Of a DNA stretch of 64,000 bases, positions 49,900 through 60,424 are shown one piece after another. Made by a program: the position numbers and the translations under genes. The stretch comes from Candolleomyces eurysporus (lineage: Eukaryota; Basidiomycota; Agaricomycetes; Agaricales; Psathyrellaceae): contig JANBPK010000755.1 of NCBI GenBank assembly GCA_027579435.1, positions 62,001-126,000 on the forward strand, given 5' to 3'. The notes under the pieces are model-generated. The model saw only the letters and a list, made by a program, of their open reading frames with translations. It had not been told where the DNA came from and did no database searches. How positions within the stretch are numbered: the first letter of the stretch is position 1; each line of letters begins with the position of its first letter.

Positions 49900-50035
49900 C
49901 CGGAAATTTGCACGTAGGCCTCGATTGAGCTCAGATACTCTTCCTCCAAAGGAATCCGGACGTAGGGCGTTTTTGCAGGACAAAAGCGAGCATAGACTTG
50001 GCTTGTGCAGTCCGCTCCGGAGATCCGCCTCCAGA
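49900..50035 (-). pseudogene. Second Prp6-like fragment
   Basis: The minus strand encodes GGSPERTAQAKSMLAFVLQK, then RPTSGFLWRKSI, a TGA, and AQSRPT. This matches the Prp6 segment that reads approximately 'SGGxxQAKxxLARGLQECPxSGLLWSxSIWAExRPT' in family members. The TGA stands at the tryptophan codon. It overlaps in content with the end of the larger Prp6 pseudogene (SSAQAKPMFARALQECLKSG there), so it derives from a separate duplication. Only about 40 residues are left. Confidence 0.65.
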
Positions 50036-50710
50036 CTCATACACTCTCCGCCCAGTGTCTCTGGTTCTTCGCTATGCTAACCCATGCACGAGGATCGATA
50101 TTAGCGTTCGAAGACAGGGGACTTCATACAAATCCGCGCAAACGAAGAATATGAGTCAGAAAGGGGAACGGAACAAAAATGAAGGGATATGCGTGATTAC
50201 GGGAGCGGGCGAACAAGCGAACACTAAGCGGTGGTGTGGAAGAAACTGCGAGGGAGCATGGGCACGGAACACATATTCTAAACACAGATAACTAACTCCC
50301 ATCTTTCGCCAACGGTTCAGCTGCTTCCAACAACTTGATGAGGACGCGGAGAAACCTTGCCGAGCGTGAACGACCAGCCTGCCAGGGAAATCTATTATCA
50401 ACAAAACCGAACGAGATTTCATTGGAACTACTCACGAATTGAAAGGTTTAGTCACCATCTGTAAGAAATTCAAAGCGAATGAATGCGGAGGCGCTAGGCG
50501 CCAGGGCGGAAAACGTAAGTCTCGCATCGTGCGCAGGTCGAAGCCACCGAGATTTAGAGAGCAAGACAAGGAGTTACGGAACAAGCGGAGGAACGATAGA
50601 CAAGGTACTTCTATATCTCTCCAAGTGGGATGGGATGGCATGCCGTGCAGAGACTTTGTGATTGTCTGTGAGTGCTGAGCGATGCCGGTTCGGAAGAGGG
50701 AAAAGGCAAT

Positions 50711-50880
50711 ATTTTGTGAGCAAAAAGGTAATGCATTGAACGAAGGATACGAGCAAATACTTGAGATGTCGGGAGAGAGAAGGAAAGGAGGGATACAGAC
50801 AGGGGAAAAGGAGAACGAAAAATAAGATCAAAAAGAACTCGCATAAACAATACAAAGTTTCACCCTCCTCTCAACATCTC
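50711..50880. repeat. Dispersed duplicated fragment R2, copy 2
   Basis: Partner of 44541-44710, same orientation and similar length. Confidence 0.7.
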
Positions 50881-52832
50881 ACGAGCCACTAAAACCCAAT
50901 TCGCTACATTCACGACCGCGCCCTGGTACACGCGTCGTCCAAGGTGTATACACCCCGAGCCTAATTCAAGCTCCCGAAAGTGTTCGATCAAGAAGATGGT
51001 GGGAAGTCGGTGGACGAGTTCCCGCGGAAGATATCCGTCCTGCTGGTTCATCTTGGGGTCAGAATTAGGTATCGACGGTCGGATCCATAGATGTGGGTTG
51101 ATGGTGCAAAAAAAACAAATGTCGATGAATCAGTGAGACCACTAAGGGCGGCCGCGATAAAATCAACAATTAAAGGGATATCAAGGTGTTTTTTGTGAAT
51201 GCTGGGGAAGAGTGAGAAGCTAAGGGAAAGAATGAGAAAGACGCTAGGATCAGAGATAAGGATGGCAAAGCGGACATACCATCGACACGCAACAAGCTGA
51301 ATGACCCCGTTCCCTGAATTCGTGTAGTTGATTACGAGGCCTAACGGTATGATACTGAGAGGCCTTTAAATGGAATGGGTATATTAGCAGTCGAAGCCTG
51401 AAACATACAAGAGAGAAAGAAACAGAAAACAATCATGTTTAGCCATCAAATCTAAGCTATCCCAGGTCAACATGCCATCGACGTGAAGCCTTCTAGCAAG
51501 ACTTCCCCCATGACTATTTGCTAGTGCCAAAAAGAGAGGCGATAACGAAACATACCATCCGGACCCGGTCCTTGACCCCTCCCCAGCTCGACGGTGACAG
51601 GCATATTCTCCATCGCAACTGCAACCATCGCAAGTAGGACTACCTGTTTTAGCCGAAAGTCGGTAATCTTCATCCTCGCGAGCAAAAGTGTCGGCACTTG
51701 ACCACCCAGCTGGCGGCTACTCTTACTGAAATCGATGAGCCAGGGGATACAGATGATCACGACGGCAGCGTCTCCCATCCTCTCTTCTCGGTTTTGCCTG
51801 TTCCTTGTGGTGTTCATCCGATGGGAGCCAAGAGACTAGTATGGAGAGGTGGAAGGATACCAGCGTGCTGGAAGAGCGTCTGTAAGCCACTCGCAACCTC
51901 ATCGAGCCATCGGGGAGGGTGTGGGTTAGTTAGCTTAAAAGGGACAGGTAGTGCGTTCCCGAGCCTGGATAATTCATGAATTCGTGTCTAAGAATGGGGA
52001 GGACAAATAACTAATTGTGGGAAACGGACGCAAGAATACCCACAACTTCTATCTTGACTTCTTTGGGCTTCATGAGCCTTGGTGTGAGTGAGTGAACCAA
52101 TCGAAAGCACGAACAGCCCCCACATCAAAAACAGCAAGCAAATCGAACGCCTCGTCCTTCCACCGCTCTTTCCTTCGCTAACGGCTTGACCATTACGCTA
52201 TTCTGGAATCTCTGACGGTCTTGTACGCTGGCCTCAGTCGTTTAGGCGGGCATTTTCTCATCGAGGGGAGAGAGGAGATGATGGTAGTTCAAAGCAAAGG
52301 AGCAGCGCCAGTGCGCCCTTAGTCACCGCCTTCTCCATTTGCTCAAGTCGGCATTCGGCCGACTGTTACCCTCAAGGCTTGGCCTATTCACCACTTCGTC
52401 GATGCTTCGGAGCACCCATCAGACCCAAGACCGTCGACGACAAAATCTTTCTGATCCCCATTACCTCTTCGTTTCATGTACGCCGATCTTCCAGATGCGG
52501 AATACAGAGTACAATTCCCGATAATGAGGTTCACATGGAGGATCAACGCAGTGTCTATACCTGTAGTACAACTTTTCACCGAACGGGTGCTCCGAAAGTC
52601 CGAGGTTTGCACCATCTATACCAACAGAACAGAGAAATACAAAACTTTACCATCTCAAAGTACACCTCTGCAAGAGTCCTTGAAGGACTGATCATTGACA
52701 AGTTCGAGTTCGTGGAGGGGCGAGGGGAATATGCATTTTCAAATTGAATGCCACGTGCAGGGGCGTAGGGCTCTCCAGATCTGCGTCGGACGGGGTCGAT
52801 TACGATAGGTTATTGTCGTCGGTGAAGCAGAA

Positions 52833-53013
52833 TATGTGATTGGAGATGATATGTGCGGTTGGGAAGGGAACAGAAGGAGTGGAAACTCTACATCCCGGTC
52901 GATCAGACAATATAGGAAAGGGTGGGGCAAGATACTGAACAGCGTCGAGATGAAACTAGCGTGACATCCACCTAGCAGCCTTTTCCAAATCTTCAGGACA
53001 CATCACGGACCTC
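52833..53013. repeat. Dispersed duplicated fragment R1, copy 2
   Basis: Partner of 44167-44335, same orientation. The order of R1 and R2 is reversed between the two places. Confidence 0.75.
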
Positions 53014-53837
53014 AGTCCTAAGCCAGAGTCTTTCATTGAATGTAGGTTCGTGTGTAGGTGTATATGCCAAAGATGAGGGGAGGTGCGAGGCGGTTATGGC
53101 AGGAAATAAAGGATGGGAATTTAGAGAAACGCAACGAAGAAATTTGAGTAAGCGAGGGAGAGTTCCTAACGACAACCAATGGAACTCAATGTAATGTATG
53201 AGGTGGATGGATGAAAGCTAAACCAATGAGTCATGTCGCGTGTGAAGAAGAATTGTATTTATATAAAAAAGCGGTGAATGAGGGTATGTGTGTGTAGAAA
53301 GAATGAAAGACTCTGAATGGAAAACGAATGCGTTGTCGAGACACATCCAGGACAGAACATTAGCGAACGAAAGTCGTCGTCGGCGAGGGGTTATCTAGCA
53401 AAGCAAGGTGCATGCATCGCTGCACCTCTCGACGACTCGCACCAACGGACCCCGACTCGTCGACATGGATCTCCACGATGCTTTTTCAATTCGCGTTACG
53501 TAGCAGACGAGGTAGCACACAAAGCATGGGCCTTCCGAATATTGTATGTGAAAGTGTGGGAATAATGGCTCAGCCGATACGCCATAGTGAGCACCGAGTG
53601 AGCACCCTTGCTCTTCCCTTCGTTTCCTCGATGAAGTGAATACTATAAAAACGATGAGGTCTGTCTTAATATCCTGCTTGTCTATCCACCCTCGCTTACG
53701 CTTCCTTCTCAGTGACCACGAGGTGGTCCATCTGGTTGCTCCCTAACCGTCTCTTCCTGCCCGTCCGTCTAGACTCTTAGACGCCACCAACCTACTCTCG
53801 AGGCTCCACGTTTAGCGTTCTCCCCCTATTTTCCAAC

Positions 53838-55289
53838 ATGTCGCCCTCTCTGGACCTAGAATCCGTCACCGTCAACAGCCATGGCCACGCCTCCAGCAGT
53901 CACCGACGTGCCTCCAATGGCATTAATGGTATTTTCCCAAAACCCAAACCCACTTCAACACGCTCTCTGTCCACGTCGGATCCTCCCCAGATCCAGCCAC
54001 AGGCGCCGTCATCCCCTCCATATCTCTCTCCACAACTTACGCCCAGGCCGCGCCGGGCCTCCACAAGGGTTTTGAGTACTCCAGATTCGATAATCCCAAC
54101 CGAAATGCCTTCGAAAAGACGCTCGCGAGTATCGAGAAGGGTAGGGAGGATGCTCTGTGCTTCGGGAGTGGGAGTGCCGCCACCGGTGTCGTCGTTCAGG
54201 CTTTGGGAAATGGGGCGCATGTACTTTGCGTGAACGATGTTTACCGTGGAACGTATCGTTACCTCAAGAGTGGCGAGTGAAATCCAGAGCATAGAGGTTA
54301 CGCTTTTGGATCTGGAAACCGTGGACAAAGAGGTTATCAGGGAAAACATTCAGGCTAACACAAAGGTGCGTTCTCCTAGCAATAGTTTCGAGGTCTCCAG
54401 CTGAACTAACAAACGAGAAAAGTTGATATGGCTTGAATCGCCAACGAATCCCACCCTCAAACTCATGGACATCTGCCGAATCGCGCAAATTGCACAGTCA
54501 CACCCTTTCAAGCCTCTTCTACTTGTCGACAACACATTCCTCTCCCCATTCTACTCTTTCCCATTGCTCCTCGGCGCCGACATCGTCCTACACTCCTTAA
54601 CGAAGTAGGTCAACGGCCATTCGGACGTGGTCATGGGTGCTCTCATTCTCCCTCCATCATCGTCATCGCCTCGGTTGAAAGCCTTCAAGGATAAGTTGAG
54701 GTTCTTGCAAAATGCGACTGGCGCAATACCGAGCCCGTACGACTGCTGGCTCGCTCAACACGGCGCAAAGACCCTTGGGCTGCGGATGCGTCAACACGGC
54801 TTGAACGCTTTGAAGGTCGCAAAAATCCTTAGGTCTAATCCTCTGGTCGAGGAAGTGATGTACCCGGGCTTGGAGAGTAGTGAGAGATACGAGCTTGCAT
54901 GGAGGAATTTGAGTTCGCATGCGAGGAGGTGGATCGAGGGAGATGTTCTGCTGAGGGATCTTCACCATTCTTCGTCCTCGCTGTCGGAGCCGCCTGAAGG
55001 AGGATTCCCGTTCAGTGGTATGATCTCCTTCAGACTTCCCTCCTATCAGCATGCCGTCACCTTCCTCACCTCGACGCGACTCTTCACTCTTGCCGAGAGT
55101 CTTGGAGGTGTAGAGTCTCTCGCCGAACATCCGGCTAGTATGACACATGCGGGTATTCCGAAGGAGGAGAGGGAGGCCCTGGGGATTACGGATGGACTGG
55201 TTAGGTTGAGTGTTGGTATTGAGGATGTAGAGGATTTAGTGAGGGATGTGAGGGAGGCATTAGAGAAGTGTGCCCGGGTGGGAGTTTGA
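53838..55289 (+). pseudogene. Cystathionine gamma-lyase-type PLP enzyme, disrupted
   Basis: The locus encodes a Cys/Met-metabolism PLP enzyme (fold type I), most like cystathionine gamma-lyase, which splits cystathionine to cysteine, 2-oxobutyrate and ammonia in the cytosol. Conserved parts: [68 protein letters not shown], the PLP-lysine motif HSLTK, NGHSDVVMGA, FLQNATGAIPSPYDCWLAQ, RLFTLAESLGGVESL and RLSVGIEDVEDL. Three lesions break it. The first is a one-base loss, probably in a C run near 53,950. The second is loss of two bases in an AG run near 54,266. The third is a TAG at 54606-54608 directly after the catalytic lysine, where relatives have Tyr or Phe. One intron (about 54,366-54,420) is still in place. 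The 220-codon frame at 54627-55289 is the orphaned C-terminal half. Decay looks recent, or the assembly is wrong. Confidence 0.85.
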
Positions 55290-56144
55290 TCGATTGTGCC
55301 GACGTTGAGTGTTAAGGTGAACGTCGTTTAAATTCAGCGCTCTTGGAGCTCGGAGAGGTTCGTTCCTTGAAGATTGTCAAAAGATGGATATGATAGACGT
55401 CCACAAGATCCTCTTCTTGTACTTAGATTAGTATGAAAATGCTAGCTTTCTTGTTGCACGGAGACCGGTTGGTGACAACGGCTTGACCCCTAAAGACGCG
55501 GAAGAGATGCGGAGGGCCCTGGATGAGGCATTGTTCGTGTCTAATGTTATAAAGGAAGTCTACGAGGACCGTCCGGAAGACGTTTGCGAGCTCGTCAAGA
55601 ATTCGCCGATTCCCGCGCTCCGTGACGATTGTGAGTTTCCGTCGCTTTTTTTTNCCCCAAGTTGAAGTCTCAAACAATTGATATCCAGCAGCTCCCCGTG
55701 CGGCTATAACGGCGCCTTCGTTCGCATCCCCCTCTTCTATCCAAAATTCAGCACGCCAGAGTTGTACAAGTAATTTTGGCTGTTTACCACGTGCGGGGTC
55801 GTCGAAAACACTCAATGTAACACTATTTATTTCATTCAAATTAAATCACTAATTATCGAAGGCCCTTCAGCGAGTGAACCACACAAGAAACCATCGTCGG
55901 CGGCCGCTGGTGGTCGCACGCAGGGACGACACCGAACGTCGAAGGTCGTTTTGCAGGTTTACCTCTGCGGTGGCCATCGTCGATCGTCGCCGTTGGCATA
56001 CCCCCTGAGACAATGCCAACCTTCCTTCGTCAGATGCCGCTCAGTGAGCGCGCGGTAGACTACAGATGGGGGATCCAACAATTCCTCGCATCAAGGGTCC
56101 TCATGAGGGATAGCTGGTCTTAAAGGCGAGGGTGGAAAGAGGCT
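55290..56144. other. Region downstream of the lyase locus
   Basis: The plus strand at about 55,430-55,640 keeps a protein-like frame (KDAEEMRRALDEALFVSNVI, then KEVYEDRPEDVCELVKNS) that ends in a T-run with an N at 55654. It may be an exon remnant; no family recognised. The rest shows nothing. Confidence 0.35.
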
Positions 56145-56379
56145 GATGTGGAGCTTGAGGAGAAGGATGGTGTGCAGTTTGGCGCAGAGCGGGGGGGGGC
56201 GGCAGGCGAGAAATTCGAGAATCCCTCCGCATTGAAGTTCATGTGAGGAAGCGGGGTTTGAAGATGGGGCTGCAGAGAGTTCGATGTTGAGCTCGAGAAA
56301 TATGATGTGCGTTTTGGCGCAGAGCGGCAAGGCGGCAGGCAGGAGATGCGAGGATCCTTCGGCATCGAAGATGTCGGCG
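56145..56379. repeat. Degenerate tandem duplication, about 100 bp
   Basis: Two related units, 56145-56245 and 56283-56379. Both run from 'gatgt(g/t)gagct(t/c)gag' through 'tttggcgcagagcgg' and 'ggcggcaggc' to 'gcat(t/c)gaag'. Unit spacing is 138 bp. Confidence 0.7.
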
Positions 56380-56416
56380 TCTAGGGGTACTGAATAAATG
56401 CTCAGTAGTTGGATGC

Positions 56417-56836
56417 GTGTCTATCGATGCATTAGCACCTTGATAGACGGCCTATGGCACTGTGACGCACCTTGGACGCCTGACCGGCAAACCCCATTCC
56501 TCCCGACCCACAGGCGCATATTATGTGGCGACGTGTCGCATAAGCGGTCCCTGGTGTGACTTATCGGGGGTTCGACATGCATTCTTGAAGCCGGGGCTCA
56601 ATAAATCATCTGAAAGTTGGGGCGAGTGGGTACCAGGTCGGGAACTGTCTTACGAAACAGTAAAGTGGTAGGGCGACATCTCGAAGATGAGGCTGAAGAG
56701 AGCGAGTGTAACTACGGAATATTCGAGTGTCATCTATCGACGCGTTAGTGCAATGATAGGTGGCTTAATAGGCTGCGACGCACTTGGGACGACAACCCGA
56801 CCGCCAAACCGAAATCTTCTCCTGACCATCCAGACG
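56417..56836. repeat. Direct repeat, about 100 bp, spacing 310 bp
   Basis: 56417-56516 and 56727-56836 share 'ctatcgatgcattag' against 'ctatcgacgcgttag', then 'tgatag', 'gacgcac(c)ttggga/gacg' and 'accggcaaacc' against 'accgccaaacc'. Together with the preceding tandem this suggests repeated local duplication. Confidence 0.65.
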
Positions 56837-58583
56837 TGAAGTAGTGAAGTAGAGAATCTTCTTAGCAGAGGTTAGAGGCGGTATGTGGTGGAAGTTGCCT
56901 CTGAGAGAAGGGGTTTAGTGCACCCTCAGATCACGGTGGTAGGTGGTAGAGGGGTTATACGCCTTCGGCACTGCCAGAAGGAAACACCAGCGCTGAATTA
57001 GAGCGGAATGGTCTATTCGCTGGACAAGCCTCGCAAAAAGGACTCAAACCGCTCAAGCAATTGGCACCGGCAGTCCAAGTAAACATGTTTGGCGCTAGGG
57101 GACGATGGGCCGTGAGGTCGCGGCTGCCAGCTAGCAGCGTTTCTAATTTTGGAGTTCGATACAGACGATCGGATGGTTGGTGGAAGTGATGCAGCGGGCT
57201 GCGGTCGAGGCCTTCATTCGGCGTCGTTGGCGACTGTGTTATCCGTCTTCCCCACCGCCAGGATGGTGATGGTCGAGAGAAGGGAAAGCGTGGTGGCTGT
57301 GAACCCAGTTATTCGCCTATGATTCCCGGCGCATCGAAATCAGTGGAGGAAGAGGTATTCAAAGCACGCCGAGCGGCGTGCAAAACCACTCTGTATTTGT
57401 CGGGATAAGACAAAACCAATAATTTTGAAAAGGGAATATCTCAATGGGTAACTCACCAGCCACCAATGCACTAATTATTGCACGCAGCGCCGATCAGTTC
57501 TGTTGCCCAAGGATTGTGGCCTCCGTCAATGGTTTCAATCAAATACATTTTACTATTTCTTAGGGTCATGGTTAGAAAGATATCTGATCCCAGCAACAAT
57601 TCTTCCTGCCGCGCACTCGTCCCCAAATATATGGAGACTTCGGCGTCAAAATGAAGCCTGGCCGGATGCTTCTCAGCTTGTCTGTGACATAACTCCAGTT
57701 CCTTGAGCAACTTTGACTTTGCGTCTACTTTATTAGCCCCAAATTGATCAGAGATCCCTTGCCGTATCTTCTGAGTGAGTAAAGCAGACCATGGCTATCG
57801 CGAACTTCGACATCTTGAAAGCTCATGATTCTGTTGGTAGCGGACGAAAGGTTTGGATTAAGAGACAGTGCGACTTTGTTGCACGCTCAGTTATGCAGTC
57901 TCCTTTGGAGAAAACATAGAACCAGTGGTACAAAATTCTTGGAGGAATGGGGAGACAGACATGGCATAACTCTACCCTCCAGCAGAAAGGCATAAAGAGT
58001 TTCAATAAGGACGGTTGCGAAATTTTCGAGAGTGTGGGAGAATATAACTCGGCACTCCGGCAGGCCATCGCTCGAACGGACTCATTTCGGTGACGCTCCC
58101 TTCTCTTGCCACAGTCACGTTCATAACCCGCTCCCAGTGCAAAGTCAAGGGCGAAAGAAGGGGAAGGAAGCTTACCTGGGTACCTTCTCATTTCTCCAGT
58201 CTGAACCTTGGCACATTGGAAAGCGCGTCTCGTACGCCGGAGGGCTGAGAATGCTAGAATGTGCTGTGGTCATCGGGCGCGTGATCGTGTCTCACCGTTC
58301 CCTCTTCTTTCTCGATGACCTTTCAATCNTTTTTCGTCGTTGAGGCATAGCAAGACGCAAATGCCTGTTTCAGGTGCTTTCGGACTATACAACCATCAAG
58401 AGGGTGGCAAATTTCGAGAGCTGGAGTTGGCTGTCACGAGCGGGAGGAGGTCCAGTTCATTGGAGGTCAGCCTTGGGTTTTTATTATGTTTTACCTCTCC
58501 CTCTTCATCATCTCCACCCTCAAATCCTCTGGTGTCATCATTGGTCAAACGATGAGCCATGGTTCAGCCCGTGGAGCTCAACC
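56837..58583. other. Intergenic region, nothing recognised
   Basis: Short overlapping frames only (for example 57471-57710 minus, 57823-58191 minus). None shows a motif I recognise. An N at 58329 precedes a T run. Confidence 0.45.
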
Positions 58584-58966
58584 TGCTTCAAATCTTCTGC
58601 TTCACTTGGCCCGTCGCCTGCTAGTTTCTCTACCTCTGCTGCATCCGACCCTCTCCCCTCCGAATCGTCCGCGCTCAGTGCGACTGAAGGACTTAAGCTC
58701 CCCAAACACCAGGTCCACAATGTCGCCCGAGTGTGTAACGCCGTTCTCCGCGGAGACTTGTCGCAGAAAATCATTGTACACATGCAAAATGTCATGGTTC
58801 AACTCAAAGGCGTCATCAACGGAGTGTCGACCAGCTAGGTCAATTCGCGAAGGAGGCTACGAGAGTGATTCAGGAGGTCGGAACCGAAGGAAAGTTTGGC
58901 GAACAATCGCTCTTGCTTGATGTCGAGAGGACGTGGAGGGAACCTAACTATGGGATAATTCGTTGA
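58584..58966 (+). pseudogene. Group III histidine kinase fragment (HAMP region)
   Basis: The frame from 58,687 reads GLKLPKHQVHNVARVCNAVL, RGDLSQKI, then VMVQLKGVING before a shift and a TAG at 58836. The neighbouring frame continues DQLGQFAKEATRVIQEVGTE, GKFGEQSLLLDVERTWRE to a stop near 58,964. This is the start of the HAMP-repeat array of Nik1/Os1-type hybrid histidine kinases, osmosensors of the HOG pathway, where the family has VARVCxAVARGDLTQKI and LGQFAKEVTRVxxEVGTEG. The preceding Ser/Pro-rich stretch fits the region before the repeats. One indel near 58,828 breaks the frame, and no kinase or receiver domain follows. A dead scrap. Confidence 0.75.
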
Positions 58967-60175
58967 GGGTCCTAGATTGAGGTTTTTCGGGTCGATTTTC
59001 GTTAGTTAGGTTATTGGGGAAAACGCCAAGAGTTATATGGACGGTCGATGCCGTTCATATAACTGGCCGGGTACACGATTTTCGTTAGGTCGAGTACGTT
59101 AGGTCGAGTAGAGTAGACGTGTAAATAAAAAGAAAAAAAGTTTTCGTTCGCAACATCTTGAAAGAGTTAGATGGACGGGCGATAGTGTCCACAGGTAGGG
59201 TTAAGAGACTTTTTTTTTTGAGTAGGGTGATTCCACCCTAAGGCGCATTCCGCACGGTTTTAGGCCCTACCCCCGCCCGGCCAAAACGAGACCCCGGGTT
59301 TGGACCGCTGGAGACCGCTAGAGGCCGTCTTTGGGATGCTCCCCACCCTCTCCTTCCATTGCCCGGTGCGGAAGAACGCTTACAGCTGGGCAGGAGCACG
59401 CCATNCCCCCTACCGCCCCGACATCGTCGATTTTCGTTCTCCGCACGGGAGCTCCGTCGGACCTTTGAAACTCCGATATGGATCCCGATCTGGAGCCGCT
59501 CCCATTCGCCTCCGACCTCTTCAGGTCTCTCTCCGGTGTCCGCAGGTTTCAGCACGGCTCGGTCGTACCCCGTGGACCCTCGACACCATCCTCTAAAGAC
59601 GACTGGGACCTTTTATCCGGTATCCACACTTTGGCGAAAGTAAGGAGCGATATGCGCGCGGACCATGCCGGTTTAGGTTCCGGGGTGGGAAGGCGAGTCT
59701 CTCCCATGAACCCCTGTGAAGTAGTAGTCGTCTCTGTCACCTCACTCGATCTCAATGGCAAACCCCTTGATTGTCTGACCGCGCTCATTCTCCATGCATT
59801 CGTTGTCCGACACAAAAATTCGATGGCAGTCACTTCCTACTACGTAGTGACATCACTCATGACCACTCGCTAGAACGAGTACTTTAGAAGCGCATCTACA
59901 CCATCCCTTGGGTTTTCGATTACAGTCGTTTGCATTATTTTTGTCAGTTTCGCCGTCCTTGCGAGCAGACTGATGGGACATGTGTAGTAATTAGTACTGT
60001 CGCGCTTGCCCCAAATCAATGGCCTTGTATTGACTGTGCGACACGGTCATATGTTGGACCGCAATCAACCATTTTGGTGGTGTGACGGCCTCGACAGCCG
60101 CCACAAACTCCTCCCGCGAGAACGACAAAACTGACAGAAGTTGTGCAAACGACTGGAATAGCCGAGGAAAACCAT
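58967..60175. other. Left flank of the transposon
   Basis: Contains a hairpin (59031-59064), two direct copies of 'gttaggtcgagta' near 59,090-59,115, an N at 59405 and open frames on both strands at 59,240-59,870 with no recognisable family. It is unclear whether the transposon landed in a gene. Confidence 0.4.
59031..59064. repeat. Inverted repeat, possible hairpin
   Basis: Two 14-bp arms (59031-59044 and 59051-59064) pair with one G:T-type mismatch around a 6-base loop 'tcgatg'. It might be a cruciform or a terminator-like RNA hairpin; no adjacent gene makes a role obvious. Confidence 0.55.
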
Positions 60176-60177
60176 TA

Positions 60178-60247
60178 CAGCTAACTAAGAAACGATAGAA
60201 CCAGTTGGCCGAAAATACAGCTTAGGATTTTTGTTTATCTGTGGAGC
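60178..60247 (+). repeat. Left terminal inverted repeat
   Basis: Starts 'cagctaactaagaaacg' and ends 'tttatctgtggagc'. It matches the reverse complement of 63177-63246 at 66 of 70 positions; the first 33 bases are identical. Confidence 0.9.
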
Positions 60248-60424
60248 TGTACAAACAAAGCTATACCAAATATGACTGGCCTCTCCGTTCTTCGTTCCAC
60301 ATTCTACATTCTATGTTGGTTTTCGTGGTCTCACCCTGTTTGCTTGTTGAACGATAGCAATGTAGCTGAAGATTAAAGGTCGACGGTGGGTGCTCTAGGG
60401 TGTTCCAAACAACCTTTTCTCACC

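Larger units (their letters stand above)
50036..53837. other. Gene-poor region with duplicated fragments
   Basis: Holds the second copies of R2 (50711-50880) and R1 (52833-53013). Protein-like pieces occur on the minus strand at 50,880-51,050 (PRELVHRLPTIFLIEHFREL) and 51,600-51,780 (RQLGGQVPTLLLARMKITDF, RLKQVVLLAMVAVAMENMPV), and on the plus strand near 52,640-52,740 (VLEGLIIDKFEFVEGRG). They look like broken exons, but I cannot name a family. The last 500 bases are upstream DNA of the cystathionine gamma-lyase locus. Confidence 0.4.

Noticed and set aside
54627..55289. 220-codon frame as an independent gene
   Set aside because: It is the C-terminal half of the disrupted cystathionine gamma-lyase gene and begins just after the nonsense codon.
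55423..55839. 138-codon minus-strand frame
   Set aside because: Crosses an N next to a homopolymer, no domain, and the opposite strand looks more protein-like.
59238..59873. Frames beside the transposon as continuation of the histidine kinase
   Set aside because: No HAMP, kinase or receiver motifs in any frame.
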